This document shows, piece after piece, positions 45,590 through 57,300 of a stretch of DNA of 64,000 nt. The notes under the pieces were generated by a model that worked only from the letters and a program-made list of their open reading frames with translations, did no database searches and had not been told where the DNA came from. The translations under genes were made by a program, and so were the position numbers. Numbering within the stretch: position 1 is the stretch's first letter; every line of letters starts with the position of its first letter. Source of the stretch: Morchella semilibera (Eukaryota; Ascomycota; Pezizomycetes; Pezizales; Morchellaceae); assembly GCA_009192285.1 (NCBI GenBank), contig CM018609.1:389282-453281 (forward strand), given 5' to 3'.

Positions 45590-47396
45590 TCATTCTTCTC
45601 TGGGCAGACAGTCTGTCCTAACGATCTTCCATACTCCTAGACCTCGCCTACCAACCACCCGCCCGATCGTAGTGAGGAACCCATCGCCACCAAAATCCAT
45701 ATCGTCCATATTAAAGTGGTTTTGGTATTCCCACTCCTTTTTAAGCGAAAAGGGCAGGCTCTTATTCATCCCTAGAGCATATTCGTCCAGGTCAATAGCG
45801 GAGAGTGGGGCAACTAGATAGTTGGCTGCCTGTTGCTCGCCAGTATCACATTGGGCGAGTGGCTGAAGTGTATTGAGAAGAACAGAGATCTTGGCACCCA
45901 TGAGATCTGTAGTGAGGAGCCGGGGGTTGTCTCCGCTCTTTGATGGCTCACCGAGAAGCCAGGTTGGTGGTTGGTACGTTTTCCACCAAACCGCATTTAC
46001 TGCGTTTGTTAAGTTTCCCATATGAAGCTGGGCAGGCACGACCCCACCTTGGTGGAATATACCCATAAGGGCTCCATATACGACGTTAAAAATCACCCAA
46101 CTGACTATCCAGAGTCTTTGCAAGGTGGTGTTCTTTGGCAACGAGATGCTTGAGAGCAACAGCGGTACAACTGGTATCAAGAATCTAGCCTCCTGGTGTT
46201 GGAATATACTCAGCACTGCGATCCCAGAGATTGCTGAGAGAAGTGGAAGCTGAAGAGGCCAAGTCCATGAGGTGAAGATAGAAATAAGTGCAGGACCTAG
46301 GAGCTGCGGTAGATTGACCAGTATATGGGTATATCGCGGGTGGAGGCCATGAAGAGAGAGATTCGATGATTTGGAATTGTAGAGGAGGTTGTTGATGGGT
46401 GTGATGACAAGAGGGTGAGATAGTGGATGGGAGAAGAGAGCGTATAATGATGGTGCTAAAGATGAGGAGTAATACACGGTATCTAGGTATATTGCTAATC
46501 CAGTTGCTCCCATGGCGAAAACAACAAGTGGGATTACAGTAGTTGGATGCCGGAGGAAGTGGGGTATTAGCGTGAGTCCTGGAAGCAACAGAAAGGCCGG
46601 GAATGTAATGCGGTTGAAGATGCAAAATACAACTGTAAACCCTAGTGCTGCGCTCGACAGCCATGCGGTATCCTATCAGAGCACGTGAATCAGCCCTATA
46701 CGCTTTTAGGAAAAGGATATATTTTGAGTACTTTTGAGGACGAAATCCTCCGAATCAGGACCAATGACCATGCCACCCCAATAGTCTCGATCGAGTTGGA
46801 AAAAGTATGAGTTTGATATGTCCACGTTACGTAGCTACTGGCTAGTAATAAAAGGCTGATGCGTCGACCTCTCGGCGATGCAATGAGCTCTTGAACGGCC
46901 CAGTCCTCTTCTTTGTGTCAGCCCATTTCCTACACCCAATCCACCAACTATCAATTCCCCCCATAATAAATGTGAAGTAGCGATCATACCCAAGACGAAG
47001 GATATCAAGAAGAATAGAATGCGCAAGCTGTAAAAAACAAGCATGGGGCTGGGCGATTCATCTCCAGGCATTATCCAGCGCACCAAGTACATAGGGACAC
47101 CATATGCTGCCCATAGCGGGAAAACGCTTCGTATCGGGGCCGTGGAAGTAAACTCCCAGGTTTTAGTAATGTTCCAGTCGAATATATCACCTACAGTACA
47201 CAGTTTGATTAGTTTCGAAGGTTGAGGATGCGGCGAGGCGAGGCACGGCGCTGTGGAGTACAAATACAAAGGGGTTCAAAAACACACCAGCAATCACTTC
47301 AGGCCCCTGAAAGTGCTCGTCGGGGTGAATATAAGATGGTGAAAGAGCAAAGTAAAGTCTTACAAGCGCGAGAAAAAGATAGACGCGCCTCCACAT
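45590..47396 (-). CDS. SMP3: GPI mannosyltransferase 4 (Smp3/PIG-Z)
   Basis: ER-membrane GT22 enzyme that adds the fourth, side-branch mannose to the GPI core, essential for anchor attachment in yeasts. Exons 47288-47396, 46990-47190, 46732-46910, 45590-46672 give 523 aa (yeast 516). The N-terminus has a hydrophobic segment and the GT22 signature [14 protein letters not shown], followed by [20 protein letters not shown] with its luminal WEF and RS motifs. The middle carries [19 protein letters not shown], characteristic of Smp3. Many hydrophobic spans continue ([17 protein letters not shown], then [16 protein letters not shown] with the conserved HQEARFL). The frame is open only when the three introns (97, 79 and 59 nt) are removed. 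It is divergent from SKP1 with an 870-bp gap. Confidence 0.94.
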
Positions 47397-48266
47397 CCTG
47401 GGCGATTATGATGCTGTCGCCAGAAGAGGAACAAGGAGAAGTGAGATGAATGAGGGGCAAAAGTGCAAAGAACGGATGATAAAAAGTAAAACTTCCTCGT
47501 CGTTATTAGTGTACTCTACCTACGCAATGTACTAGTACCTACTTCTATCGATAAACAGCTGATACACAGTAGGCAAGGGCAGATCTACTCTACGTGATTT
47601 GGTCATTACATGTATCTGTGCAACCATCACTGTAGGATGCATACATGGATTTGCGACAACTGAGGGGCTTGTGAACGGTTTGCGAGGTTCAAGCAACGCT
47701 TCAAATCGTCAACGATGGACATGAGCCCATATTGAAATATATTCAAAGGTTATATGTAGACCATATAAAGGATTTGAACTTGTGTATGATACATTTTCGG
47801 GGTGAGCCACCTGGTTTACAGGACCACACACGCCTAAATTAGATATGCACCCACGAAGCTCCTAGAGCTCTAGAAGCTTGGGCTTAGCACCAAAGATGAC
47901 AGTATTAGGTTAAGTACATGTAAGTTTCAAGAACGCAAAAAATATGCATGAGCTAACTTCTGGGACAGGCCAAAGATATTGGTTGGGGTTGGATGAGCCG
48001 CAGAACACTGAAAGAAGGTAATCCGGTCAGTGCCTACACTACGGCAATCATGGAGGAGTCATCCACTCTAAATTAATCTTGGCGCGTCCCTTGAGGCTAA
48101 GCCCTCATAAGTGTGCAAGGTAGTGGTAACCCCCCTCCTCCTCTCCAACATCTCCCCCACCACCACCTTCCTTCCATCTATCTCTTTTAGCACTCAACAC
48201 TTTCTCATCAATAACTACTCCTCTCAACTTATCCAACACAAATTTCACACTATACTAACAAAAAAA
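47397..48266. promoter_or_regulatory. Divergent promoter region SMP3/SKP1
   Basis: An 870-bp interval between two genes transcribed apart; it must hold both promoters. The SKP1 leader (48120-48266) is CT-rich. No factor site is assigned and no further gene is seen. Confidence 0.5.
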
Positions 48267-49036
48267 ATGTCTGAAATCAAGCTTCTCAGCTCTGACCAGG
48301 CGACCATCACTGTCCGTAAGTTTCAATCCCATCTACCAGCACAATCCTGCTTTACTATACTAACACCCGTTATTTCATAATAAATAGAGAAGGAGGTTGC
48401 TGAACGCTCTATCCTTATCAAAAACATGCTTGAAGATGTCGGTGAAGTCACCGAGGCCATTCCTATTCCTAATGTATGTTTGCTCGCTGGCTTTCAGCTT
48501 TCTTTTAGTACGCTCATCATCGGTTTACTAACCCTGAAAAGGTGAATGAATCTGTTCTCAAAAAGGTTATCGAGTGGTGCGAGCACCACAAGGGTGATCC
48601 GCCTGCGCAAGCCGACGATGACTCCGACACCCGGAAGAAGTCTACAGACATCGACGAATGGGACCAGAAGTTCATGCAAGTCGACCAAGAGATGCTCTTC
48701 GAGATCATCCTCGTAAGTTATACCTTCCAAGTTTCATTTTATACTCGTTTAACGTCCCACTGACGCCAATTTTATCCTACAGGCTGCCAACTATCTCGAC
48801 ATTAAACCTCTCCTTGACGTCGGCTGTAAGACTGTCGCCAATATGATCAAGGGAAAGTCCCCCGACGAGATCAGGAAGACCTTCAATATTCAAAATGATT
48901 TCACCCCCGAAGAGGAGGAGCAGATCAGACGTGAGAATGAGTGGGCTGAGGAGTAAGTTCTACCTATACTATTACCAATGCCAAGTCATTCGCTTTCGGT
49001 CAACAGTACTAATGAAGTTTCTTTTTTAGCCGCTAA
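48267..49036 (+). CDS. SKP1: SCF ubiquitin ligase adaptor Skp1
   Basis: Links F-box proteins to Cul1 in SCF complexes; also in kinetochore and RAVE assemblies. Exons 48267-48315, 48388-48473, 48542-48712, 48783-48952, 49030-49036 give 160 aa, the family length. It shows the BTB/POZ part ([20 protein letters not shown] then [14 protein letters not shown] and [20 protein letters not shown]), the linker HHKGDPP, and the F-box-binding C-terminus ([72 protein letters not shown]). The final exon is 7 nt and supplies only part of the Asp codon, Arg and the stop. An A-rich leader precedes the ATG. Complete gene. Confidence 0.97.
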
Positions 49037-52000
49037 ATCCTGAATAAACTGCCACAACCGAATTCAACCTCCACTCATAACAAAATCCATACACTAACAG
49101 TGCAGAGATGGAAAATATTATATGAGTAGCGAGGTAATTCTTTTGTTGATAGCGGGACGGCTGTTTGTTTAGTAAAGACACGTCGTAAAGTAAGGGCCAT
49201 GGAGTTTACGACGATTACGATTCTTTCTAGTTCTACTCCTATTCTTCTATTTTCTTTGCTGGAGGGACGCACACATCATTGTTTCTTTCCTAGGATTCTT
49301 TTTGCTTTAAATATGACGGCGTTGTGAATCATTATTTCGGGTTGCCACTGGTCGCTCACTTCTCACGTCATAAGTTAACTTCTTCACTGGGAAACCCAGT
49401 GCTTAATCCGGCGTTTTAGATCCGGAAACGCGTAGTTTTTAATATGAGCAAGTTCTTTTGTAAATCGACCCAGGTTCAATCCATCCGCAATCCGTGATGA
49501 CCTCTGGTTCTTGACCATCCCCCAAGCGACCCAATGTGACCTATATTCAACCGAAGTTCTCGGAAATTTGTTTTGGCATGAACATATGTATCTTCTAAAT
49601 CTGGTTATCTACCCACATTTTAGCAAAAAGCAAGGTGATAGTATGTTTGTTTTTACTACAAATTAAGCCTGGCCATCGAGATACATCGGCTTCCAACTTA
49701 TCACTGATCGGTCATTCAAATTTGTAGATTACTAATGCGATATGAAACTGATGCAAGTCCCAACAGCCGCCAACTAGAAAACGCTATCGATTGCAGGATA
49801 CGTGCTAATGGAGTCATCTGGTTTGGGAGCGTCCGTTTGATATATAGACACCCCTCGATAACCGCAGACAGGCTAGATTCGAGTGATGAGTGGTGCAGCG
49901 AATATAGTTGCTGGCTTGATTGGTACTTCATACAATACATGCATGTATAGCTAGCTGTTGGAGCCACAACTGATACCTCAGAAACACCGGTAAACCACAT
50001 GTACTTGGGGTTGGGAGTAAAGGTTTAGTATATTCGGTTCTGGCCATGAACAATTGGAATAGCTTTTCCATCTTTGCCTCATGCTCACACATATAGTCAG
50101 AGGCGGGAATTGAATTAGAAGGCAGAAACCCTCTCAATGTGCTATTTTTACATGGCCTGAGAAACCGTCTGCTTATGGGAAATCACGTTTCTTGTCTAAA
50201 CCCGGTCTTCTCCCGAGAGACAAACAGCCAACGATGCAGATGACAGCATTCAAAGCCCCCGAATGGCGTCATGATATAAGCATATAAAGCTTGACCTCTT
50301 CATTTTATGCCATGAGTCCGTATACAATGTTTCGGGTATTTGAAACAACTTGATAATACCTTTCTACCATTTTGCAAGAGCATAGTAAGCGTTTTAAAAG
50401 CTCGACTAGTGGATATTTGCAGGCTAGTGGTAGCAAAACTCTGGCTCCGCCCTTGGAGAGCAGAATATCTTGTGCGTCAATGTGTAAGATAGTAGTAAAA
50501 CAATCTAAAGTCGTTTAAATCAGTCTTTATAGGCTTCTTCGTTGAGACCTCTATCTAGGGGTTATATTTAGGTGCTAACCTCACCAAGTCCTTGGTATAA
50601 CTTCAACATACTGAGTACCCTGGCTTTTTTCTTTTCGCTCTTAGTCCTAGTAGCCTTTAACCAAGAACATTTGTATTTCCTTGATCTTTAATCCTAGCCA
50701 TATACATACCTTCACATTCCACTGCAATACGACCCAAAAATCTCCGAATTTCCAGAGCTCGACCTCAGAAGTAATCATATACATACGCACACAGGCCCGG
50801 TGGAACCCAACGACAGCATAGTCTTTAGGCCACGCCCTTTTTTTATATCTCACCAACCCGGCCCTGATAGCCCATATATATTCAGTGGCTATAAAAGAAG
50901 CCACTGTCATCCCAACACCTATACATCCACTCATCTCCTATAGTATCGGCCTCCGTACGATCTAGCGCGAGGATTACACCATCTTAGCCCAGATTCGATA
51001 AAGAATCTGAGACTTTCCGTACAATTTGATTACGATTATGGGTATCTGTTGCGAGTTGAGGGGCGGTTCTGTGGCGCAGGCTTTATACTGTTTTGGGGGT
51101 GGGATTTTAAACTTGTAGTAAACTTCTAGGACATGTGATGCCGGTCATAATCAATTTTAGCTTATAGGAGACCGTGGCGCTGGAGGTTCCTTGTCGCTCG
51201 GAGGAGGAATCGTGCAAATATCACCTAAGCAATTGCAAAGTTTCCTACACCTAAACGATCTAAGCAATGAATCGACGCACATAGAGCGCAATTTCCGAGC
51301 GTTGAGATAGAAAATACCCCTGGCCACAAAGAAGTTGTTTCTTTGGCCATGCTCTCAGGCTTGGATCATGCAGCCTCACTCGGCGGGCACCCACCTGCAA
51401 TTTTCTTGGCTACACATTTCATAGATTGTCACTCATGAGTATGCTGACTGTAATAGAACCCAGCTGCACAGCGGCTTTCCGTCACATCACATAGCAGGAT
51501 GATAATGGGAATAATCGAGCCTATGAAACTCTTAAAACCTAGCGAATAGTGCCTTGTTATAAACGTAGGAAATCCTAATATGATGCCTTCTTTTGGTACA
51601 TGGAATGTAGCCCGGCATGCCTCCCATTTGAGTTTTTTTTTTTTTTTTTTGGGGGGGGGGTTATATCCATGTGCCGGGTTTGGACGTGGAAGGTATGAAG
51701 ATTTACTGTTTGGGTTCTAACGGTATCTGTGAATGTCACTATTGGAAGAGTAAACAGATATCAAGAACGATGTCCTGCACGTATGTCAATATCTGAAGTT
51801 TTGGCGCATTAAACTCTTGATCAGGAGATTCGACGGCATAGCCTATTGACGACGAGGATTTCAACATTTTATGATTCCTGCGGATCCAGGTTGGCACACT
51901 CCGAGAGGAAGGGATATTCGTTTTGCAGAATTTCCTGATTTCAAAACCCGATACTCCAGACAGACCCATTCCCTAAAGAAAAAAGAGAAGAAAAAGATAT

Positions 52001-52096
52001 CCCGGACTTTTAAATTGTGGCCCGCTTTGGGGACGAGCTGTACATTTAATTTTTTTTTATTTCCACCAAACCAGCGACCAGATTAGACGGCTAAAT
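49037..52096. other. 3-kb spacer, nothing firmly recognised
   Basis: No supported gene or repeat. A 95-codon frame (50647-50934, minus) has a hydrophobic start and several Trp but no recognisable family, and I do not call it. A T18/G10 homopolymer pair lies near 51634-51661. Confidence 0.35.
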
Positions 52097-52787
52097 CTAA
52101 TCCCTTCTTGGGGGGCGGTCACCACGGAACCTCCTGGTGTCCTGAGGCTGCTGCTGGGAGACCGCAACGACGGTGACGGGGATAGAGTCGAACTGAGCAG
52201 AAGGGCTTGTCAGCATCTCAAAAAAAAAACAATAAGATATGTGGAGAGAAAAACTTACACCCAAGTTCTTCAACAAGTCCTTGGTGTCGGTATCGACCTC
52301 GAGACCGTTCTCGTTGGTGTCAAGAGCGGAGACCTCGGGGACGTACTGATCCTTCCTCTCACGCTCTTCCTCCTGGAGCTTGAAGGAGATACCGCGGACG
52401 GGTCCACGCTGGATACGCTTCATCAAGTGGGTGGTGTAACCAGCAATCTAATCGATATAGTAAGCTTGTTAGCAAGCTTTCCTAACGAGGCGACCTTGAT
52501 TAACACGGAAAACAAACCGACCTTGTTCCTGAGCCTCTTGGAGGCGATAATGGCGATCTCATCGCAAATCCTTTTGTTGGTCTCGAAGTCGAGGGTGAGC
52601 TTGGGGTAGTACCTCTCAATGATGACCTTGGAGGACTTCTTGACAGTCTTGGTGCGAACTATAAAATTTCATTTGATCAGTTAACCCTACTTTGGCCTAC
52701 TACCCGGTTAAGGGGAGACCAGGGTTTGGGGGGGGGAGAGTTTTGATCGACCCCCCCATGGTGTGAACTGAACATACCGCGACCCAT
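52097..52787 (-). CDS. RPS17: 40S ribosomal protein eS17
   Basis: Small-subunit protein of the 40S beak/platform region. Exons 52778-52787, 52522-52658, 52259-52447, 52097-52192 give 143 aa. The sequence [79 protein letters not shown] and [10 protein letters not shown] is the canonical eS17 core; the C-terminal part ([20 protein letters not shown]) is the variable fungal tail. The first coding exon is 10 nt (ATG GGT CGC G), as is usual for ribosomal protein genes. The donor of intron 3 is GTAAGT, which gives NLG|FDSIPV in frame. Complete gene. Confidence 0.97.
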
Positions 52788-53381
52788 TTTTTATGCTGAT
52801 TGTTTGGTTGGAAAGGAGGTTTTTGTAGTAGTGGTTAGGTGAGGATTTGTCCGTCGTCGTCGTCTTCGTCGTCGTTGGCCGTCTCGTCGTAAAAAGTTGT
52901 GGTGTTGCTAGGGACCTCGAATTTACGAAGCTGTATTGCGTGTGTGGGCAGATGAGGGTTGAGCCCTGGGACTGCCGGTTAAGAGGTCTTGGCGCAAGCC
53001 CGAAATGGGAACTCGCAACGTCAGTTACTTTGCTACGAGGAACATTGTACTCGATTCTAGAGGTTTTTGTTTTCGTAAAAGACGGAAGCTGCATCTGGGG
53101 ATTATAACTTGGTAAGAACTCAAATGGTGCATGGATGCGCGAGTTTTTGAACCACGATCTGGCTGCGAGTGATAATTTATGAACCGGCCCGACATTTCAA
53201 CAACTCCTCTCGTAAGAATTTTGTCGTCAAGTATACGTCACCTGACTCAGTAAAACATATATATTAGGTGCAGTTTGACACGCCTCACTCACCTTTACAC
53301 AGCGCAACCGTCCTATCCCGGATTTCGAATATCTCAACGGTTGTATATAAAATATATTAAGTACCACTACATATAATAATA
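52788..53381. promoter_or_regulatory. Divergent promoter region RPS17 / secreted protein
   Basis: A 594-bp interval between RPS17 (leftward) and the small secreted protein gene (rightward). TATA-like stretches (ATATATATTAGG near 53259 and TATATAAAATATATT near 53344) lie 120 and 35 bp before the secreted-protein ATG. GTCGTCGTC repeats near 52850-52890 sit in the RPS17 leader region. Confidence 0.5.
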
Positions 53382-53857
53382 ATGAGAGTATACGCACACG
53401 TTCTCGCCATTGCGCTATGTATACAAACCTACGCCCTCAGTCTCATACCCGCCTCTATAAATACACAACGTACTGACCTATCCCAAAAGTTATAACTGCG
53501 CTCATGAATCCTTCTATGGCATTTCCGGGTAGCTTCACACGTCGCTCCACGGACACCGGCCCCCTTCGAACATGCTACGAGACCACCCAAGCCGACAAGA
53601 ACTGGTTCGCCATTGCCTGGCAATCGGGCGATAAAAAAGACAAAGTCACATGCAAGGGTCTAAAATTACTATTAATGAAAGAGGCTGGCCTGAGTGGGTT
53701 TAATTGTTATTGGTACTGGAATGACACGATTGAAGAGGGGCTTACGAAGGCAACGGGTTATCTGAAAAGGAAGGAGGGAATGACACAGAATTCTTTGACG
53801 AAACCAGTAGAGACGCTTTGGGGCGAGGGATCAGCAAAGGCGTGTATGTTTGAGTAA
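53382..53857 (+). CDS. Small secreted cysteine-containing protein (effector-like)
   Basis: No family is recognised. Exon 1 (53382-53488) encodes MRVYAHVLAIALCIQTYALS, a typical signal peptide with cleavage probably after YA, then LIPASINTQRTDLSQ. A 44-nt intron (53489-53532, donor GTTATA, acceptor GGGTAG) is needed to enter the second open frame, which runs to 53857; lengths sum exactly to 143 aa. The mature part has four cysteines (CYETT, VTCKG, FNCYW, ACMFE), a possible N-glycosylation site NFT at the junction, and several aromatic residues. Four even-spaced Cys, small size and a signal peptide are what fungal effectors and other small secreted proteins look like; function is unknown. The intron is short and lacks an obvious branch site, so the join is the weak point. 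Confidence 0.6.
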
Positions 53858-54339
53858 GCTTAGGTGTATGTATAATCATAAATAAAGACCAGTTATGGAC
53901 ATGGCGGTCATTGTTCTATGGTAGCGCCGTTTAGGCTCGACTGATATACATTACATAAACTTGCTACCTTTGTTTACCTAAAGTTAGTAGAATCACGTGG
54001 GAATATTATTGATGTAAGTAGCCCCGGTTTAGAGAATGGGCATTTTCATGATTGAAGAGAGAAAACAAGCACAAGGTGCTAGGTATTACAACGAGTTCGC
54101 GATAACTAATGAGAGTGAGAAGAGATCTCGAGATATAAAACAAAATAAAGGACCATGATTCCGATGAACATAGAAGACTTGAACAAAAGACTGCATAGTA
54201 CGCCAGTAACTTTCCAAACCGACTGCCAATATGTGGCCACACACCAAAAACAAACAAAATTAAACAGGTATTTGACTGGGATGAGAATTGAAGAAAAGTA
54301 AACGGCAGCTAGTCAAAAACCAGATGACACCAAACAAAA
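53858..54339. other. Spacer between convergent genes
   Basis: About 480 bp between the secreted-protein gene and GCN2, which converge. 3' flanking sequence only; no gene is supported. Confidence 0.4.
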
Positions 54340-57300
54340 TTACGCCAGATAATAAAACACCATTGCCCCCGTCCTGTAGTTATATATGAAACAGCTCTTG
54401 TTGCCCTCCGTAACAAGATTCTCGAGCATTTCATGAACCTGCTGCACATACCGCCTGTCCGGCGCAGGTGAATTCTGTATAACCTTCCTCCAGCTTTCAT
54501 CGTGCATTGTTGTGAACTTGATCGCCTCCAGAAGATCATCGCGGATGTCAACAGCTGCGATGGGAGCAGAGAGAAATCCTTTAACCTGTTCTTGCGCTGC
54601 ATTTTGGGCTCCATCAATGATTGTGTTTCGAGTGATCTTCCGCCCTTTCCTATCGCGTGGAAGGATGCGAACATCCATATCAACATCGTCTACCCCATTA
54701 CTGCGAGGGGCTTCATTGCTACTGTTATGGCGAGGTAGGCGAGGATTTGCATTGCTACGCTCTTTGCGATCACGTTCCGCGAGCTCGGTTTTGAGGTATG
54801 TGATGAGGTCTGTACTGCGAAGTTCTATATCCTCCTTTCTGAAGAGATTCCTAACTTTGAGATTTCTTTCGCCAGGACCAATAAGACCTTGCTTGATGAT
54901 AATGATGTAAGAAATTCCATCGCCACGATGTATATTCATAAGTTTTTCATGTGAAGATGCATCACCAGCTAACTCAGCGCTGATACCATTCGACCACAGC
55001 TCCTGGAGAAGCGCTGTCCCTTGGGTCCTGAGTGTAGTGCTGTCAAAGGAGGCAACAAGAACATCACATCTCCGAGTGGCCCAGGCTCCAAGGTTCTCAT
55101 CTTCACCCTTCTTACTTTGAGATTTCGAAAACGAGCGTTGATATCGAGACATAGATGTGGTAAGTCTTTCCCATCCAAGATTGAATCCCACCGCATGAGT
55201 TTCCTCTCCAAGTCCTCTCATCTTCGGACGAAGGCTCTGAATTAGGCTATCATATCTCCCACCTGCTGCGAAAACATCTCGCTTCTTCGAGTCCACAATA
55301 CACTGAAACACGATCCCGCCGCGGTAGAATTTATCGTTCCAGGTTCCAAGAGGATTGACATAGATTTTGCGACTGATACCAAAGCGTTTCATATAGTGGA
55401 TGACAGAGTTTATGTGCGTAAACACGGCCTTCGCCTTATTTCCTAAGTGAGACTCTTCAAATAACCCTTGTAACCGTTGAAACGCCTTTTCTGACTCATC
55501 CCTCCAGTCAAACCTCGCGAGATCATCAAGACTTGTGGGTAAAATCCCTAGCTTCGATGTGATGAGTTCACTCCGAATACGTGGCCACTGCCATTGCCCC
55601 GTGTTGAGTTTACTCAATATCTCCTTAGCAATAGGTCTGTGAACGGGATTGATCCGGCAGAAATCCATCACCAAGTCCAGGAGGTCTGCGTGATTGATGT
55701 GGTAGCACATTTGTGCGGATTTCAGACTCGGAAACGCATCAATAATCTCGTCAATTACCTTCAGCACCTCTGCCTCCTTTAGTGCCAAGTCCAAAGAGTC
55801 ATATGAAACAATATCAAAGTCTAGCTCTCCATGACTCTTTGGCTGCCCGCCTGCGATATTTTCTCTATATACTGTTCCAAAAGTAAATGTCTTTGGACTT
55901 GGCGACTCCTGCCTTGCCAGTGATCTTGCATGCGGCAGCGTAAAATCATAAGGAAGCTGCACTAATGCTCCACTAGAATCGAGTAATTGGACAACATCGT
56001 GGTGATAGAACTTACTCCTTGGAAGAAGCAATGGTCGAGTAGTCTCAACAGCGCCGTGGTGCCGAAAGATTGTCCGCAGGCGTTCCTTGACCATGCTCTG
56101 AAGCAATAAGTCATGAGCAGTAAGATTGCTCTTTCCTGGGTCGTATGTATGGTCTTTATATTCCTTTGTACTTTGTGAAAAAAGTGCGGACATAACTTGC
56201 TGGTGGTAAGGTGTACCAGGGTCTGAAAGGCTTTGTAACGCCAATCGAATGGTCTCATCTTCAACCTTCAGTGGTAACTTTCCTGAATTGAGAAGTTCTG
56301 TGCTGGATGGGCGCTCAGAAGGATCATGATTCAACAATGATTTGATGATAAGCCCTTGTACTGATCTCTTCTCTGCCCAAAACTCTGCTGGAAACTCGAT
56401 TTCTTTCTCACGCAGCTTCCGAACCACAGCATCGCGCTCCATGCCAGTCCTGAGAGGATAGCACATCTCGAAAAATATAACACCTAGGGAATACATATCT
56501 ACCTTTTCGTTATATTTCCCAGTCTTCTCCCTCAATTCTGGTGCGGTGTACAGTGCTGTTCCGACGTTTGTCGTCAAGTCTTCCGAGTCTATATTTTCCG
56601 CTGAGCCGGTGCCTGTACCACTTTTGCTTGTGACCTGTCCTGTTGTGGCAAGCCCAAAGTCGCCAATTTGAGGATCTCCCGCGAGATCAATGAAGATATT
56701 TTCTGGTTTTAAGTCTCGGTGGATTATCCCAAGTCCATGGATATGAGCCAGTCCTTCTAGGACTTGGCGGAGTAACCTCCACGCCTCATCGACCTCTAGC
56801 CCGTGTCGGATGCGATCACGTAGTGTCTAGGGGAGAGAATTAGATAAGCCACAAGATAGATAAAAGAGCTCTGTGAGTATACCTGGCGTTCGGCGAGAGA
56901 CATCTGGATATACAGTGTTATGTTGCACCTTCTACTCTTACCGCCGCTCATCCTTCTCTGAACGACCCGATGCTTAGGACTGATACTCCTAGTCCCGGAC
57001 CCGGTGCTACTCCTCTCGTCTCCTTCTGCCGGAATTCCTTCCGAGCTCTCGGACTCCTCCGTTTCATCGCTGTCATCATACCCGAACTGAACCTTTGGGT
57101 ATCCGCCACTAGAAATGAAGTCTAATCCACCAGTGCTGCTCGCAATAAACTCCACTCCACCATCGCTGCCATGACTACCCTTTCCCTGCCCTTCAGCTAC
57201 ATCAGAACTCCCGAAGCTAATAGCCTGGCTATTGCTATCATCATCTTCTTCCTCGCTATCATCCTCGCTATCATCCTCGCTATCGTCTTCATACTCCCCC

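Noticed and set aside
50647-50934. 95-codon minus-strand frame with hydrophobic start
   Set aside because: Reads somewhat protein-like but isolated, without recognisable family, cysteine pattern or exon signals.
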